Assembly (NCBI RefSeq): GCF_013396335.1
Contig: NZ_JABWSY010000023.1
Coordinates: forward strand, 7,509-71,508
Reading direction: 5' to 3'
Source of the DNA: Bacillus sp. EB106-08-02-XG196
GTDB taxonomy: Bacteria; Bacillota; Bacilli; Bacillales; Cytobacillaceae
DNA length: 64,000 bases
The notes under the pieces are model-generated. The model was given only the letters and a program-made list of their open reading frames with translations, was not told the origin of the DNA and did not search any database. Made by a program: the position numbers and the translations under genes. Positions within the stretch are counted from its first letter, which is position 1. Each line of letters starts with the position of its first letter. Below are positions 23,851-32,932 of the stretch, piece by piece.

Positions 23851-24033
23851 TTATTGTTCTTTTACTGTTACAAGGTGAGCAACTTTTGTAATCATACCGC
23901 GAATTGCAGCATTATCTTGGTGCTCAACTGTTTGATTTAATTTACGTAAACCTAGAGCAGTAACTGTTGCGCGTTGGTCTTCAGGACGACCAATTACGCT
24001 GCGGTTGAGGGTAATTAATAGTTTGTTTGCCAT
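23851..24033 (-). CDS. rpmD: Ribosomal protein uL30
   Basis: A 60-residue protein, short bacterial form. KLLITLNRSVIGRPEDQRAT and LGLRKLNQTV are diagnostic. It lies between rpsE and rplO in the spc cluster. Confidence 0.98.
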   Translation of the reverse strand: MANKLLITLNRSVIGRPEDQRATVTALGLRKLNQTVEHQDNAAIRGMITKVAHLVTVKEQ

Positions 24034-24046
24034 TTGATTTCCCTCC

Positions 24047-24550
24047 TTATCCTAGCAGTTCTTCTACTGATTTACCACGTAACTTAGCTACGTCTTCAGC
24101 ACGTTTTAATTGTTTTAGACCATCAATCGTTGCACGTACCATGTTAATTGGAGTGTTAGTTCCTAATGATTTAGAAAGGATATCTCCTACCCCGCCTAAT
24201 TCAAGAACAGCACGGACTGGTCCGCCAGCGATAACTCCTGTACCTTCAGAAGCAGGCTTTAGAAGAATTTCACCAGCACCAAAACGTCCAATAACTTGGT
24301 GAGGAACAGTAGTTCCAACCATTGGCACTTCGATTAAGTTCTTCTTAGCATCTTCGATTGCTTTACGAATCGCATCTGGTACTTCTTGAGCTTTACCAGT
24401 ACCGAAACCAACATGACCGTTTTTATCTCCAACTACCACTAGAGCAGTGAAGCGAAAACGACGACCACCCTTAACAACTTTCGCTACACGGTTAACCGTT
24501 ACAACGCGTTCTTCTAGTTCAAGTTTGTTTGGATCAATACGACGTATCAT
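24047..24550 (-). CDS. rpsE: Ribosomal protein uS5
   Basis: A 167-residue protein important for decoding accuracy. The double-stranded-RNA-binding N-terminal domain (ELEERVVTVNRVAKVVKGGR) and GFGTGKAQEVPDAIRKAI are visible. VKGGRRFRF in the accuracy loop looks wild type. It lies 13 bp before rpmD. Confidence 0.98.
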   Translation of the reverse strand: MIRRIDPNKLELEERVVTVNRVAKVVKGGRRFRFTALVVVGDKNGHVGFGTGKAQEVPDAIRKAIEDAKKNLIEVPMVGTTVPHQVIGRFGAGEILLKPASEGTGVIAGGPVRAVLELGGVGDILSKSLGTNTPINMVRATIDGLKQLKRAEDVAKLRGKSVEELLG

Positions 24551-24572
24551 TTATGTGTCCCTCCTTTGTCTA

Positions 24573-24935
24573 TTAAAATTGTAAGCCGTTTTCACGGGCT
24601 GCATCAGCTAGCGCTTGGATACGGCCATGGTAAAGGTACCCTCCACGGTCAAAGACAACAGCAGTGATACCTTTTTCTACCGCACGTTTAGCGACTAATT
24701 CTCCGACTAACTTAGCTGCATCAACATTGCTTGTAGATTCAAGGTTTAGATCCTTTTCCATAGTAGAAGCACTTGCTAATGTAACTCCACTCATGTCATC
24801 GATTAATTGAGCATATAGGTGCTTGTTAGAACGAAACACATTTAAACGTGGACGAGCTGCAGTACCGCTAAGTTTCGCACGAACACGAGCATGTCTCTTC
24901 TTGCGACTAGCATTTTTGTCAAGCTTCGTAATCAT
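24573..24935 (-). CDS. rplR: Ribosomal protein uL18
   Basis: A 120-residue 5S rRNA-binding protein. RHARVRAKLSGTAARPRLNV and the closing VFDRGGYLYHGRIQALADAA are canonical. Confidence 0.98.
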   Translation of the reverse strand: MITKLDKNASRKKRHARVRAKLSGTAARPRLNVFRSNKHLYAQLIDDMSGVTLASASTMEKDLNLESTSNVDAAKLVGELVAKRAVEKGITAVVFDRGGYLYHGRIQALADAARENGLQF

Positions 24936-24967
24936 TTACGTCACTCCTTTCGTTTACCTATGCGGCA

Positions 24968-25504
24968 TTACTTACCTGTTTTACCTTCTTTACGACGAAC
25001 AAATTCACCTTCGTAACGAATTCCTTTACCTTTATAAGGCTCAGGAGGACGTACTTGACGAATATTGGCTGCTAATGCGCCAACACGTTCTTTATCAGTA
25101 CCTTTAATCGTAATCTTTGTATTAGCAGGTACTTCTACTTCAAGACCACTTTCAGGTTCAATCTCAACTGGGTGAGAATATCCAACGTTTAATACAAGCT
25201 TGTTACCTTGCTTTTGGGCACGGTAACCAACCCCGATTAATTCTAATTTTCTTTCGAAGCCCTTGGAAACACCTTCGACCATGTTCGCGATTAACGCACG
25301 AGTAGTTCCGTGCAATGCGCGGTGTTCTTTCACATCAGATGGACGAGCGATTGTAACTAGGTTTTCTTCGATTTTAATTTCGATATCTGGATTAAAAGAG
25401 CGAGTAAGTTCGCCTTTTGGTCCTTTAACAGTAACGGTACTATTGTTTAAAGTAACCGTAACTCCTGCAGGGATTTCAATAGGTTTTTTTCCTACGCGAG
25501 ACAT
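24968..25504 (-). CDS. rplF: Ribosomal protein uL6
   Basis: 178 residues from MSRVGKKPIEIPAGV, whose ATG follows GGAGGTGCACTTA; the ATG five codons upstream lies in front of that site. It has the two uL6 repeats and ends with PEPYKGKGIRYEGEFVRRKE. Confidence 0.98.
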   Translation of the reverse strand: MSRVGKKPIEIPAGVTVTLNNSTVTVKGPKGELTRSFNPDIEIKIEENLVTIARPSDVKEHRALHGTTRALIANMVEGVSKGFERKLELIGVGYRAQKQGNKLVLNVGYSHPVEIEPESGLEVEVPANTKITIKGTDKERVGALAANIRQVRPPEPYKGKGIRYEGEFVRRKEGKTGK

Positions 25505-25535
25505 TAAGTGCACCTCCATTCATTCAGAAACTCTA

Positions 25536-25934
25536 TTACCAAACGTAAGCTAATACTTCTCCGCCGACTTGTTTAGAACGAGCCTCTTTATCAGTTATAA
25601 CACCATTTGAAGTTGATACTAGTGCGATACCAAGACCATTAAGGACACGTGGTACCTCAGTAGATTTTGCATAAACTCTAAGTCCAGGCTTGCTTATGCG
25701 CTTAAGACCAGTAATAACACGTTCGTTATTTGACCCGTACTTTAAGAAGATACGGATGATACCTTGTTTATTGTCTTCAATAAATTCGACGTCACGAACG
25801 AAACCTTCGCGCTTTAAGATTTCAGCGATTTCTTTTTTAATATTAGAAGCAGGCACTTCTAACTTTTCGTGACGCACCATGTTCGCATTACGAATGCGAG
25901 TAAGCATATCAGCAATTGGATCTGTCATGACCAT
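25536..25934 (-). CDS. rpsH: Ribosomal protein uS8
   Basis: A 132-residue 16S rRNA-binding protein. It starts MVMTDPIADMLTRIRNAN and ends EARSKQVGGEVLAYVW. Length is identical to B. subtilis S8. Confidence 0.98.
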   Translation of the reverse strand: MVMTDPIADMLTRIRNANMVRHEKLEVPASNIKKEIAEILKREGFVRDVEFIEDNKQGIIRIFLKYGSNNERVITGLKRISKPGLRVYAKSTEVPRVLNGLGIALVSTSNGVITDKEARSKQVGGEVLAYVW

Positions 25935-25963
25935 TATTTTTACCTCCTTCCCAGACTTGGGTT

Positions 25964-26149
25964 TTACCAGCTAGCTTTTTTGACACCAGGAATTTGTCCT
26001 TTGTATGCTAATTCACGGAAACAAATACGGCAAAGCTTAAATTTACGGTATACAGAGTGTGGACGGCCGCAACGTTCACAGCGTGTGTACTCTTGAACCG
26101 GGTATTTAGGCGTGCGTTTTTGTTTCGCAATCATTGACTTTTTAGCCAC
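25964..26149 (-). CDS. rpsZ: Ribosomal protein uS14, type Z (zinc-binding)
   Basis: A 61-residue short form with Cys24, Cys27, Cys40 and Cys43 as the zinc site (RCERCGRP and LCRICFRE). This is the housekeeping paralogue in the spc operon. The zinc-free longer form used in zinc starvation is not in the window. Confidence 0.98.
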   Translation of the reverse strand: MAKKSMIAKQKRTPKYPVQEYTRCERCGRPHSVYRKFKLCRICFRELAYKGQIPGVKKASW

Positions 26150-26173
26150 GTTTTCGCCTCCCTTATTTAGCGA

Positions 26174-26713
26174 TTACTTTTGGAATGGCATTCCAAATTG
26201 TGTTAACAGTTCACGTGCTTCTTCATCAGTGTTAGCAGTCGTTACGATAACAATATCCATACCACGAACTTTGCTAACCTTATCGTAATCAATTTCAGGG
26301 AAGATTAATTGTTCTTTAACACCCAAAGTATAATTACCGCGACCATCGAATGATTTCTTAGAAACACCACGGAAGTCACGAACACGAGGTAAAGAAACAG
26401 AAACTAATTTATCCAAGAATTGATACATGCGCTCACCGCGAAGTGTAACTTTTGCACCGATTGGCATACCTTCACGAAGACGGAAGCCAGCGATTGATTT
26501 CTTAGCACGAGTTACTACAGGCTTTTGTCCTGTAATAGTTGCTAGTTCTTCAACAGCATTATCTAAAGCCTTAGCATTTGCTACTGCATCACCAACACCC
26601 ATGTTAATAACAATCTTATCAAGTTGAGGAACTTGCATTACTGATTTATAGTTGAACTTGCTCATAAGAGCAGGAGTAACATCTTTTACAAACTTTTCTT
26701 TTAGGCGGTTCAC
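26174..26713 (-). CDS. rplE: Ribosomal protein uL5
   Basis: A 179-residue 5S rRNA-binding protein. VPQLDKIVINMGVGDAV, RAKKSIAGFRLREGMPIG and the end LLTQFGMPFQK are typical; full length. Confidence 0.98.
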   Translation of the reverse strand: MNRLKEKFVKDVTPALMSKFNYKSVMQVPQLDKIVINMGVGDAVANAKALDNAVEELATITGQKPVVTRAKKSIAGFRLREGMPIGAKVTLRGERMYQFLDKLVSVSLPRVRDFRGVSKKSFDGRGNYTLGVKEQLIFPEIDYDKVSKVRGMDIVIVTTANTDEEARELLTQFGMPFQK

Positions 26714-26741
26714 TTATTGTACCTCCCTTCTAAATTTTAAA

Positions 26742-27050
26742 CTATTTATCTAATACTTCACCGGATTTTGCTACGCGTACCTTTTTGCCATCAACCGTTG
26801 TGTAACCTACACGAGTTGGGTTACCAGACTTAGGATCGATAGGCATAACGTTTGATACATGAATTGGTGCCTCAAAGCTCATAATTCCGCCTTGTGGATT
26901 CACTTGAGAAGGTTTAGAGTGTTTTTTAACAATGTTTACACCTTCTACTAGTACACGGCTATCTTTAGGATAGGCTGCTAGGATTACTCCTGTTTTGCCC
27001 TTATCCTTACCGGAGATAACTCTTACTTTGTCACCTTTTTTAACATGCAT
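26742..27050 (-). CDS. rplX: Ribosomal protein uL24
   Basis: 102 residues from MHVKKGDKVRVISGKDKGK, whose ATG follows AAAGGAGGTGCTTACGA; an upstream in-frame start would absorb this site. The KOW motif is in the first 35 residues. It helps start 50S assembly. Confidence 0.98.
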   Translation of the reverse strand: MHVKKGDKVRVISGKDKGKTGVILAAYPKDSRVLVEGVNIVKKHSKPSQVNPQGGIMSFEAPIHVSNVMPIDPKSGNPTRVGYTTVDGKKVRVAKSGEVLDK

Positions 27051-27085
27051 TCGTAAGCACCTCCTTAAAGGCAATTGAATTTAAA

Positions 27086-27454
27086 TTATAGTACTTCTGG
27101 AGCCAAGGATACGATTTTCATAAAGTTGTTATCGCGAAGTTCGCGGGCAACTGGTCCGAAGATACGAGTTCCACGTGGGCTCTTATCATCCTTGATAATT
27201 ACACATGCGTTTTCATCGAAACGAATGTATGATCCATCAGGTCGACGAGCACCGCTTTTTGTACGAACGATTACGGCCTTAACAACGTCACCCTTTTTAA
27301 CAACGCCACCAGGTGTTGCTTGTTTCACTGTACATACGATAACATCACCGATACCCGCAGTTTTACGGCCAGAACCACCAAGAACTTTAATGGTAAGTAC
27401 CTCACGAGCACCTGAGTTATCAGCAACTTTTAAACGTGATTCTTGTTGAATCAT
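27086..27454 (-). CDS. rplN: Ribosomal protein uL14
   Basis: A 122-residue protein at the subunit interface. It starts MIQQESRLKVADNSGAREV and contains SYIRFDENACVII and RGTRIFGPVARELR. First gene of the spc block, 41 bp after rpsQ. Confidence 0.98.
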   Translation of the reverse strand: MIQQESRLKVADNSGAREVLTIKVLGGSGRKTAGIGDVIVCTVKQATPGGVVKKGDVVKAVIVRTKSGARRPDGSYIRFDENACVIIKDDKSPRGTRIFGPVARELRDNNFMKIVSLAPEVL

Positions 27455-27495
27455 GTGTGTAACCTCCCTTCGGAATGATGCTTATATCCGAACAA

Positions 27496-27759
27496 TTAAA
27501 TAATAACTGCTTTTTCTGTAACTTCAACTAAACGGAAACGCTTAGTAGCTGAAAGCGGACGAGTTTCCATGATACGTACGATATCGCCGATTTTTGCTTC
27601 ATTTTGCTCATCATGAGCTTTAAACTTTTTAGAGTATTTAACGCGTTTACCGTAAAGAGGATGCTTTTTGTAAGTTTCGACTAAAACAGTAATAGTTTTA
27701 TCCATTTTGTCAGAAACAACGCGTCCAGTGTAAACTTTGCGTTGGTTACGTTCACTCAT
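27496..27759 (-). CDS. rpsQ: Ribosomal protein uS17
   Basis: An 87-residue OB-fold 16S rRNA-binding protein. RKVYTGRVVSDKMDKTITVL and GDIVRIMETRPLSATKRFRL are diagnostic. Confidence 0.98.
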   Translation of the reverse strand: MSERNQRKVYTGRVVSDKMDKTITVLVETYKKHPLYGKRVKYSKKFKAHDEQNEAKIGDIVRIMETRPLSATKRFRLVEVTEKAVII

Positions 27760-27783
27760 TATGTGAACCTCCTCTCTGAGTGT

Positions 27784-27984
27784 TTACTTGTTAACGCTGA
27801 TTTCTCTCTCACGAATCACAGTTTTCATACGAGCAATCGCTTTGCGTACTTCACGAATGCGAGCTGTATTTTCAAGTTGACCTGTCGCTAATTGGAAGCG
27901 AAGGTTGAAAAGCTCTTCTTTTAAAGATTTAACTTTTTGTTCAATTTCGGCAGTGGTAAGGTCTTTAATTTCATTAGCTCTCAT
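27784..27984 (-). CDS. rpmC: Ribosomal protein uL29
   Basis: 66 residues from MRANEIKDLTTAEIEQ, the length of the B. subtilis protein; an earlier in-frame start lies inside rplP. The start overlaps the rplP end by 11 bp. It lies at the exit tunnel, near the docking site for SRP and trigger factor. Confidence 0.97.
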   Translation of the reverse strand: MRANEIKDLTTAEIEQKVKSLKEELFNLRFQLATGQLENTARIREVRKAIARMKTVIREREISVNK

Positions 27985-28408
27985 TTGATTCACCACCAAT
28001 TTCTTCACGTTTTACAAACTTACATTTAACTGGAAGTTTGTGCATAGCAAGACGTAGTGCCTCACGTGCTACTTCTTCAGAAACACCAGCGATTTCAAAC
28101 ATTACTTTACCTGGTTTAACGACAGCTACCCAGCCTTCAGGCGCCCCTTTACCAGAACCCATCCGCACCTCAAGAGGTTTTGCAGTATAAGGCTTATGTG
28201 GGAAGATTTTAATCCAAACTTTACCGCCACGTTTCATGTAACGAGTCATTGCAATACGGGCAGCTTCGATTTGGCGGTTTGTGATCCATGAAGCTTCAGT
28301 TGCTTGTAAGCCGAACTCACCGAATGTTACTTCAGTGCCACCTTTTGCGTTACCACGCATTTTTCCACGGTGTTGACGGCGATATTTAACGCGTTTTGGC
28401 AATAACAT
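27974..28408 (-). CDS. rplP: Ribosomal protein uL16
   Basis: A 144-residue protein near the A site of the peptidyl transferase centre. It begins MLLPKRVKYRRQHRGKMRG; RYMKRGGKVWIKIFPHKP and GSGKGAPEGWVAVVKPG are canonical. Confidence 0.98.
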   Translation of the reverse strand: MLLPKRVKYRRQHRGKMRGNAKGGTEVTFGEFGLQATEASWITNRQIEAARIAMTRYMKRGGKVWIKIFPHKPYTAKPLEVRMGSGKGAPEGWVAVVKPGKVMFEIAGVSEEVAREALRLAMHKLPVKCKFVKREEIGGESNES

Positions 28409-28409
28409 A

Positions 28410-29066
28410 TTATTTGCCTCCTTCCGCAGGTTTCTTCTTAGTAGGAAGGACTTCTCCCTTATAGATCCATACTTTTACGCCAAGCTTACCATAAGTAGTA
28501 TCAGCTTCAGCGTGAGCATAGTCGATATCAGCACGAAGAGTGTGTAATGGAACAGTTCCTTCGCTATAGTGTTCTGAACGAGCAATATCTGCACCGCCAA
28601 GACGACCTGATACCATTGTTTTAATACCTTTCGCACCAGCACGCATAGCACGTTGGATTACTTGCTTTTGTGCACGACGGAAAGATACACGATTTTCTAA
28701 TTGACGAGCAATATTTTCAGCAACTAATTTCGCATCAAGGTCAGCTCTTTTGATTTCAAGAATGTTGATGTGAACACGTTTGCCAGTTAATTGATTTAAA
28801 GCTTTACGAAGTGCTTCGACTTCAGTACCGCCCTTACCGATAACCATTCCAGGCTTAGCAGTATGAACTGTTACGTTTACACGGTTAGCAGCACGTTCGA
28901 TTTCAACTTTAGATACAGAAGCATCCTTCAAACGCTTCGTGATGTACTCACGAATTTTAAGGTCTTCGTGTAAAAGATCAGCGAAGTCTTTACCTGCGTA
29001 CCATTTAGATTCCCAATCTTTGATGATACCGATACGCAAACCGACTGGATTTACTTTTTGACCCAC
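28410..29066 (-). CDS. rpsC: Ribosomal protein uS3
   Basis: A 218-residue protein of the mRNA entry channel with helicase activity. MGQKVNPVGLRIGIIKDWES, KH motif VIGKGGTEVEALRKAL, and DYAHAEADTTYGKLGVKVWI. One base separates it from rplP. Confidence 0.98.
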   Translation of the reverse strand: MGQKVNPVGLRIGIIKDWESKWYAGKDFADLLHEDLKIREYITKRLKDASVSKVEIERAANRVNVTVHTAKPGMVIGKGGTEVEALRKALNQLTGKRVHINILEIKRADLDAKLVAENIARQLENRVSFRRAQKQVIQRAMRAGAKGIKTMVSGRLGGADIARSEHYSEGTVPLHTLRADIDYAHAEADTTYGKLGVKVWIYKGEVLPTKKKPAEGGK

Positions 29067-29069
29067 AGA

Positions 29070-29411
29070 TTATCCCTCCTTCTTTTCTGATAGAACGATT
29101 GTGATGTGGCTAGTGCGTTTGTTGATTTGGCTAGCACGGCCCATTGCGCGCGGACGGAAACGTTTCAACGTTGGTCCTTCATCTACAAAAGCTTGAGTTA
29201 CAACCAAGCTATTAATGTCCATTTCATAATTGTGCTCGGCATTTGCCACAGCAGATTTTAATACTTTTTCAACGATTGGAGAAGCAAACTTTGGAGTATG
29301 ATTTAAAATCGACACCGCTTCACCAACTTGCTTTCCTCGAATTAGATCTACGACTAAACGTGCTTTACGAGGAGCAATACGAACTGTTCTTGCAACAGCT
29401 TTAGCTTGCAT
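29070..29411 (-). CDS. rplV: Ribosomal protein uL22
   Basis: A 113-residue exit-tunnel protein. ARTVRIAPRKARLVVDLIRG and the beta-hairpin FRPRAMGRASQINKRTSHIT are normal; no macrolide-resistance-type insertion is visible in the loop. Confidence 0.98.
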   Translation of the reverse strand: MQAKAVARTVRIAPRKARLVVDLIRGKQVGEAVSILNHTPKFASPIVEKVLKSAVANAEHNYEMDINSLVVTQAFVDEGPTLKRFRPRAMGRASQINKRTSHITIVLSEKKEG

Positions 29412-29428
29412 TTGGATGCCCTCCTCTC

Positions 29429-29707
29429 TTAACGTCTGGTTTTCTTATCATCATTACCATGGCCTTTGTAAGCACGAGTTGGAGCGAATTCTCCAAGCTT
29501 GTGTCCTACCATGTCTTCAGTAACATATACAGGCACATGTTTGCGACCATCATAAACAGCGATTGTGTGGCCAATAAATTGTGGGAAGATCGTAGAACGA
29601 CGTGACCAAGTTTTTACAACTTGCTTACTTTCAGTTTCATTTAACTTTTCGATCTTAACCATTAAATGATCATCAACAAATGGTCCTTTTTTAAGGCTGC
29701 GACCCAT
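29429..29707 (-). CDS. rpsS: Ribosomal protein uS19
   Basis: A 92-residue small-subunit head protein. MGRSLKKGPFVDDHL and GHKLGEFAPTRAYKGH are diagnostic. Confidence 0.98.
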   Translation of the reverse strand: MGRSLKKGPFVDDHLMVKIEKLNETESKQVVKTWSRRSTIFPQFIGHTIAVYDGRKHVPVYVTEDMVGHKLGEFAPTRAYKGHGNDDKKTRR

Positions 29708-29767
29708 GGATGAACCTCCCTTCGTGATTGTCCTACGGCTCGTTCTTTGAACCGTAGCTCAATCCCG

Positions 29768-30598
29768 TTATTTTTTACGACGACGTACAATGAACTTGTC
29801 GGATTTATTCTTTTTCTTACGAGTTTTGAATCCAAGAGTTGGTTTACCCCATGGAGACATTGGTGACTTACGTCCGATTGGTGAACGTCCTTCACCACCA
29901 CCGTGTGGGTGATCGTTAGGGTTCATTACAGATCCACGTACTGTTGGGCGTTTACCTAACCAGCGTGAGCGTCCTGCTTTACCAATGTTGATAAGTTCGT
30001 GTTGTTCGTTACCTACTTGACCGATTGTAGCACGGCACTCAGCAAGAATCATTCGAACTTCACCAGAATTCAAACGTACAAGTACGTATTTTCCTTCTTT
30101 ACCTAAAACCTGTGCAGATGTACCAGCAGAACGAACTAATTGGCCACCCTTGCCTGGTTTTAATTCGATGTTGTGTACTACTGTACCAACAGGGATGTTT
30201 GCTAATGGTAATGCATTACCTACTTTAATATCTGCCTCAGGGCCAGACATAACTTCCATACCTACTACTAGGTTTTTAGGAGCTAGGATATAACGCTTTT
30301 CACCATCTACATAATTGATTAATGCAATATTTGCGGAACGGTTTGGATCGTACTCGATAGTGGCAACGCGTCCAGGAATGCCATCTTTGTTACGTTTAAA
30401 GTCAATGATACGGTATGAACGCTTATGGCCGCCACCTTGATGACGAACAGTTAACTTACCTTGGTTATTACGGCCGCCTTTTCTCTTTAATGGAGCTAAT
30501 AGAGATTTTTCTGGTGTGCTAGTTGTGATTTCAGCGAAATCAGAAACTGTCATACCGCGACGACCATTAGAGGTAGGTTTGTACTTTTTAATCGCCAT
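29768..30598 (-). CDS. rplB: Ribosomal protein uL2
   Basis: A 276-residue core large-subunit protein. It starts MAIKKYKPTSNGRRGMTVSD; the catalytic-centre loop NPNDHPHGGGEGRSPIG contains the conserved histidine. Confidence 0.98.
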   Translation of the reverse strand: MAIKKYKPTSNGRRGMTVSDFAEITTSTPEKSLLAPLKRKGGRNNQGKLTVRHQGGGHKRSYRIIDFKRNKDGIPGRVATIEYDPNRSANIALINYVDGEKRYILAPKNLVVGMEVMSGPEADIKVGNALPLANIPVGTVVHNIELKPGKGGQLVRSAGTSAQVLGKEGKYVLVRLNSGEVRMILAECRATIGQVGNEQHELINIGKAGRSRWLGKRPTVRGSVMNPNDHPHGGGEGRSPIGRKSPMSPWGKPTLGFKTRKKKNKSDKFIVRRRKK

Positions 30599-30628
30599 TT
30601 TATTCCCTCCTCTTCTTGTTAGTTTTTA

Positions 30629-30913
30629 TTATGCTTCAAAGAATTCGATTTCTTTGCTATCAGCAGTTAGTTTTACAATTGCTTTACGACGTTTGTTTGT
30701 GTAACCACCGAATTTACCCATGCGCTTGAATTTACCTTTATAGTTCATGATGTTAACTTTTTCAACTTCTACGCCAAAGATTTCAACAATCGCATCTTTA
30801 ACTTGAGTTTTGTTAGCTCTCACATCAACTTCAAACGTATATTTCTTTTCAGCCATTAGGTCAGTAGAACGTTCAGTGATAACGGGGCGCTTAATGATAT
30901 CGCGTGCATCCAT
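30629..30913 (-). CDS. rplW: Ribosomal protein uL23
   Basis: A 94-residue protein at the tunnel exit that docks trigger factor and SRP. MDARDIIKRPVITERSTDLM and VEKVNIMNYKGKFKRMGKF are typical. Its start shares a base with the rplD end. Confidence 0.98.
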   Translation of the reverse strand: MDARDIIKRPVITERSTDLMAEKKYTFEVDVRANKTQVKDAIVEIFGVEVEKVNIMNYKGKFKRMGKFGGYTNKRRKAIVKLTADSKEIEFFEA

Positions 30914-31536
30914 TATGCAAGCACCTCCTCTACTTTTTCAACTGCAGCTTTCGTCATGATTAATTTATCATGATTTACAACATCAAGAACATTGATTCCG
31001 TCAGCAGTTACAACTGTTACACCAGGAATGTTACGAGCAGAAAGTGCTACATTTTCATCAAGGTCAGCAGTAACGATAAGTGCTTTCTTCTCAACAGAAA
31101 GACCACCTAATACTGTTTTGAAATCTTTCGTTTTTGGAGCATCGAAAGCAAGGCTTTCTAATACTAATACATTTTCTTCTAACACTTTAGAAGAAAGTGC
31201 AGATTTAATTGCTAAACGACGTACCTTTTTAGGTAATTTGTAGCTGTAGCTACGTGGTGTTGGACCGAATACAGTACCACCTCCGCGCCATTGTGGAGAA
31301 CGGATAGACCCTTGACGAGCACGACCAGTTCCTTTTTGACGCCATGGTTTACGTCCACCGCCGCGAACTTCAGAACGAACTTTTACTTTATGAGTTCCTT
31401 GACGTAAAGAAGCTCTTTGCATAACAATCGCTTCGAATAATACGTGTTGGTTAGGCTCGATACCAAATACTGATTCATTAAGTTCGATTTCACCAACTTG
31501 TGATCCGTTTTGGTTAAATAATGAAACTTTAGGCAT
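30913..31536 (-). CDS. rplD: Ribosomal protein uL4
   Basis: A 207-residue protein with a long tunnel loop (GGGRKPWRQKGTGRARQGS ... GGGTVFGPTPRSY). In enteric bacteria L4 represses the S10 operon; that is not established in bacilli. Confidence 0.98.
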   Translation of the reverse strand: MPKVSLFNQNGSQVGEIELNESVFGIEPNQHVLFEAIVMQRASLRQGTHKVKVRSEVRGGGRKPWRQKGTGRARQGSIRSPQWRGGGTVFGPTPRSYSYKLPKKVRRLAIKSALSSKVLEENVLVLESLAFDAPKTKDFKTVLGGLSVEKKALIVTADLDENVALSARNIPGVTVVTADGINVLDVVNHDKLIMTKAAVEKVEEVLA

Positions 31537-31565
31537 TCTTTTGCTCCTCCTTTCTTATGAAGATA

Positions 31566-32192
31566 TTACGCTTTTACCGCACTTTTGATCTTTAATAGAG
31601 CTTTTTTAGGTCCTGGAACGTTACCTTTAATTAATAGTAAGTTACGTTCAACATCAACCTTAACAATTTCAAGATTTTGAACAGTAATTTGTTCTCCACC
31701 CATACGTCCTGGTAATAATTTACCTTTGAATACGCGGTTTGGAGCAACAGGTCCCATTGAACCTGGACGACGGTGATAACGTGAACCGTGAGCCATTGGG
31801 CCGCGTGATTGTCCGTGACGCTTGATTACGCCTTGGAAACCTTTACCCTTTGAGATTCCTGTTACATCTACTACATCGCCTGCAGCGAAAATATCAACTT
31901 TGACTTCTTGACCAACTTCATATCCTGTTACGTCCACTCCGCGGAATTCGCGAACGAAGCGCTTAGGATTAGTGTTTGCTTTAGCAACATGTCCTTTTTC
32001 TGGTTTGTTTGCTAACTTTTCACGCTTATCTTCAAAACCAACTTGAACAGCTTCGTAACCGTCGCTTTCAACTGATTTCTTTTGAAGTACTACGTTTTGA
32101 GCAGCTTCTACTACAGTAACTGGAATTAAGTTGCCATTTTCAGCAAATACTTGAGTCATACCAATCTTTCTTCCTAAGATTCCTTTGGTCAT
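31566..32192 (-). CDS. rplC: Ribosomal protein uL3
   Basis: A 208-residue early-assembly protein. MTKGILGRKIGMTQVFAENG and the loop MAHGSRYHRRPGSMGPVAPN are canonical. Confidence 0.98.
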   Translation of the reverse strand: MTKGILGRKIGMTQVFAENGNLIPVTVVEAAQNVVLQKKSVESDGYEAVQVGFEDKREKLANKPEKGHVAKANTNPKRFVREFRGVDVTGYEVGQEVKVDIFAAGDVVDVTGISKGKGFQGVIKRHGQSRGPMAHGSRYHRRPGSMGPVAPNRVFKGKLLPGRMGGEQITVQNLEIVKVDVERNLLLIKGNVPGPKKALLKIKSAVKA

Positions 32193-32232
32193 TTAAGTCA
32201 CACCTCCTATGGAATTTGTTTATTTATTTTTA

Positions 32233-32541
32233 CTAAAGTTTAATTTCGATATCAACACCAGATGGTAAATCTAAACGCATTAACGCATCAACTGTTTGTG
32301 GAGTTGGGTTAACGATGTCGATTAGACGCTTATGTGTTCTCATTTCAAACTGCTCACGAGAATCTTTGTACTTATGCACCGCACGAAGGATCGTGTAGAT
32401 TGATTTTTCAGTCGGTAGTGGAATCGGACCAGAAACGGCTGCACCTGAACGCTTTGCTGTTTCAACGATTTTTTCTGCAGACTGATCAAGAATTCTGTGA
32501 TCATAAGCTTTTAAACGGATACGAATCTTTTGTTTTGCCAT
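32233..32541 (-). CDS. rpsJ: Ribosomal protein uS10 (NusE)
   Basis: A 102-residue protein that also acts with NusB in antitermination and binds NusG. QKIRIRLKAYDHRILDQSAE and GPIPLPTEKSIYTILR are diagnostic. First gene of the S10 operon; a sigma-A promoter and a structured leader precede it. Confidence 0.98.
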   Translation of the reverse strand: MAKQKIRIRLKAYDHRILDQSAEKIVETAKRSGAAVSGPIPLPTEKSIYTILRAVHKYKDSREQFEMRTHKRLIDIVNPTPQTVDALMRLDLPSGVDIEIKL

Positions 32542-32559
32542 TATTTTCCCTCCTTTATT

Positions 32560-32668
32560 CGCCTATTTTTAAAATAGACATTCTCAGTGAAAATTTCCCA
32601 CACACTCGCCATGGCAAAGCGGCCGGGTGTGTCAGCAACCTTTCACATCATCGCAGTCAAAGACCAAC
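32560..32668 (-). promoter_or_regulatory. Structured 5' leader of the S10 operon
   Basis: About 110 nt between the promoter and the rpsJ Shine-Dalgarno. ACACAC and GTGTGT arms enclose a GC-rich loop containing GGCCGCTTTGCCATGGC. An autoregulatory role is possible but I cannot match a known motif. Confidence 0.45.
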
Positions 32669-32675
32669 ATTGTCT

Positions 32676-32704
32676 ATTATACATAAAACATTAGGCAAAC
32701 GCAA
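32676..32704 (-). promoter_or_regulatory. Promoter of the S10-spc-alpha operon
   Basis: A perfect TATAAT (32681-32676) sits 17 bases after TTGCGT (32704-32699) on the minus strand. The 32712-32877 stretch upstream shows no gene. Confidence 0.75.
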
Positions 32705-32877
32705 CTTTTTTTTATAATTAATTTCCGGTTACGTTTAGCACACTTTTACTATTATAGCGACCAGTTTATACAATTACAATAGAAAATGTCATTCTCCAAA
32801 AATAACCTATAATAACGCTTTATTGATTGAAAATTAAATGAGTTCTATTTATATAGAAGAAACTCGATTTTACATAC

Positions 32878-32911
32878 AAAAAAAGCAACTGGATCGTCAT
32901 CCAGCTGCTTC
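32878..32911 (-). terminator. Terminator after tuf
   Basis: On the minus strand AGCAGCTGGAT pairs with ATCCAGTTGCT around GACG and runs into seven T. It ends the rpsL-rpsG-fusA-tuf operon 22 bp after the tuf stop. Confidence 0.9.
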
Positions 32912-32932
32912 TTTATATAACTGATTTTTTAA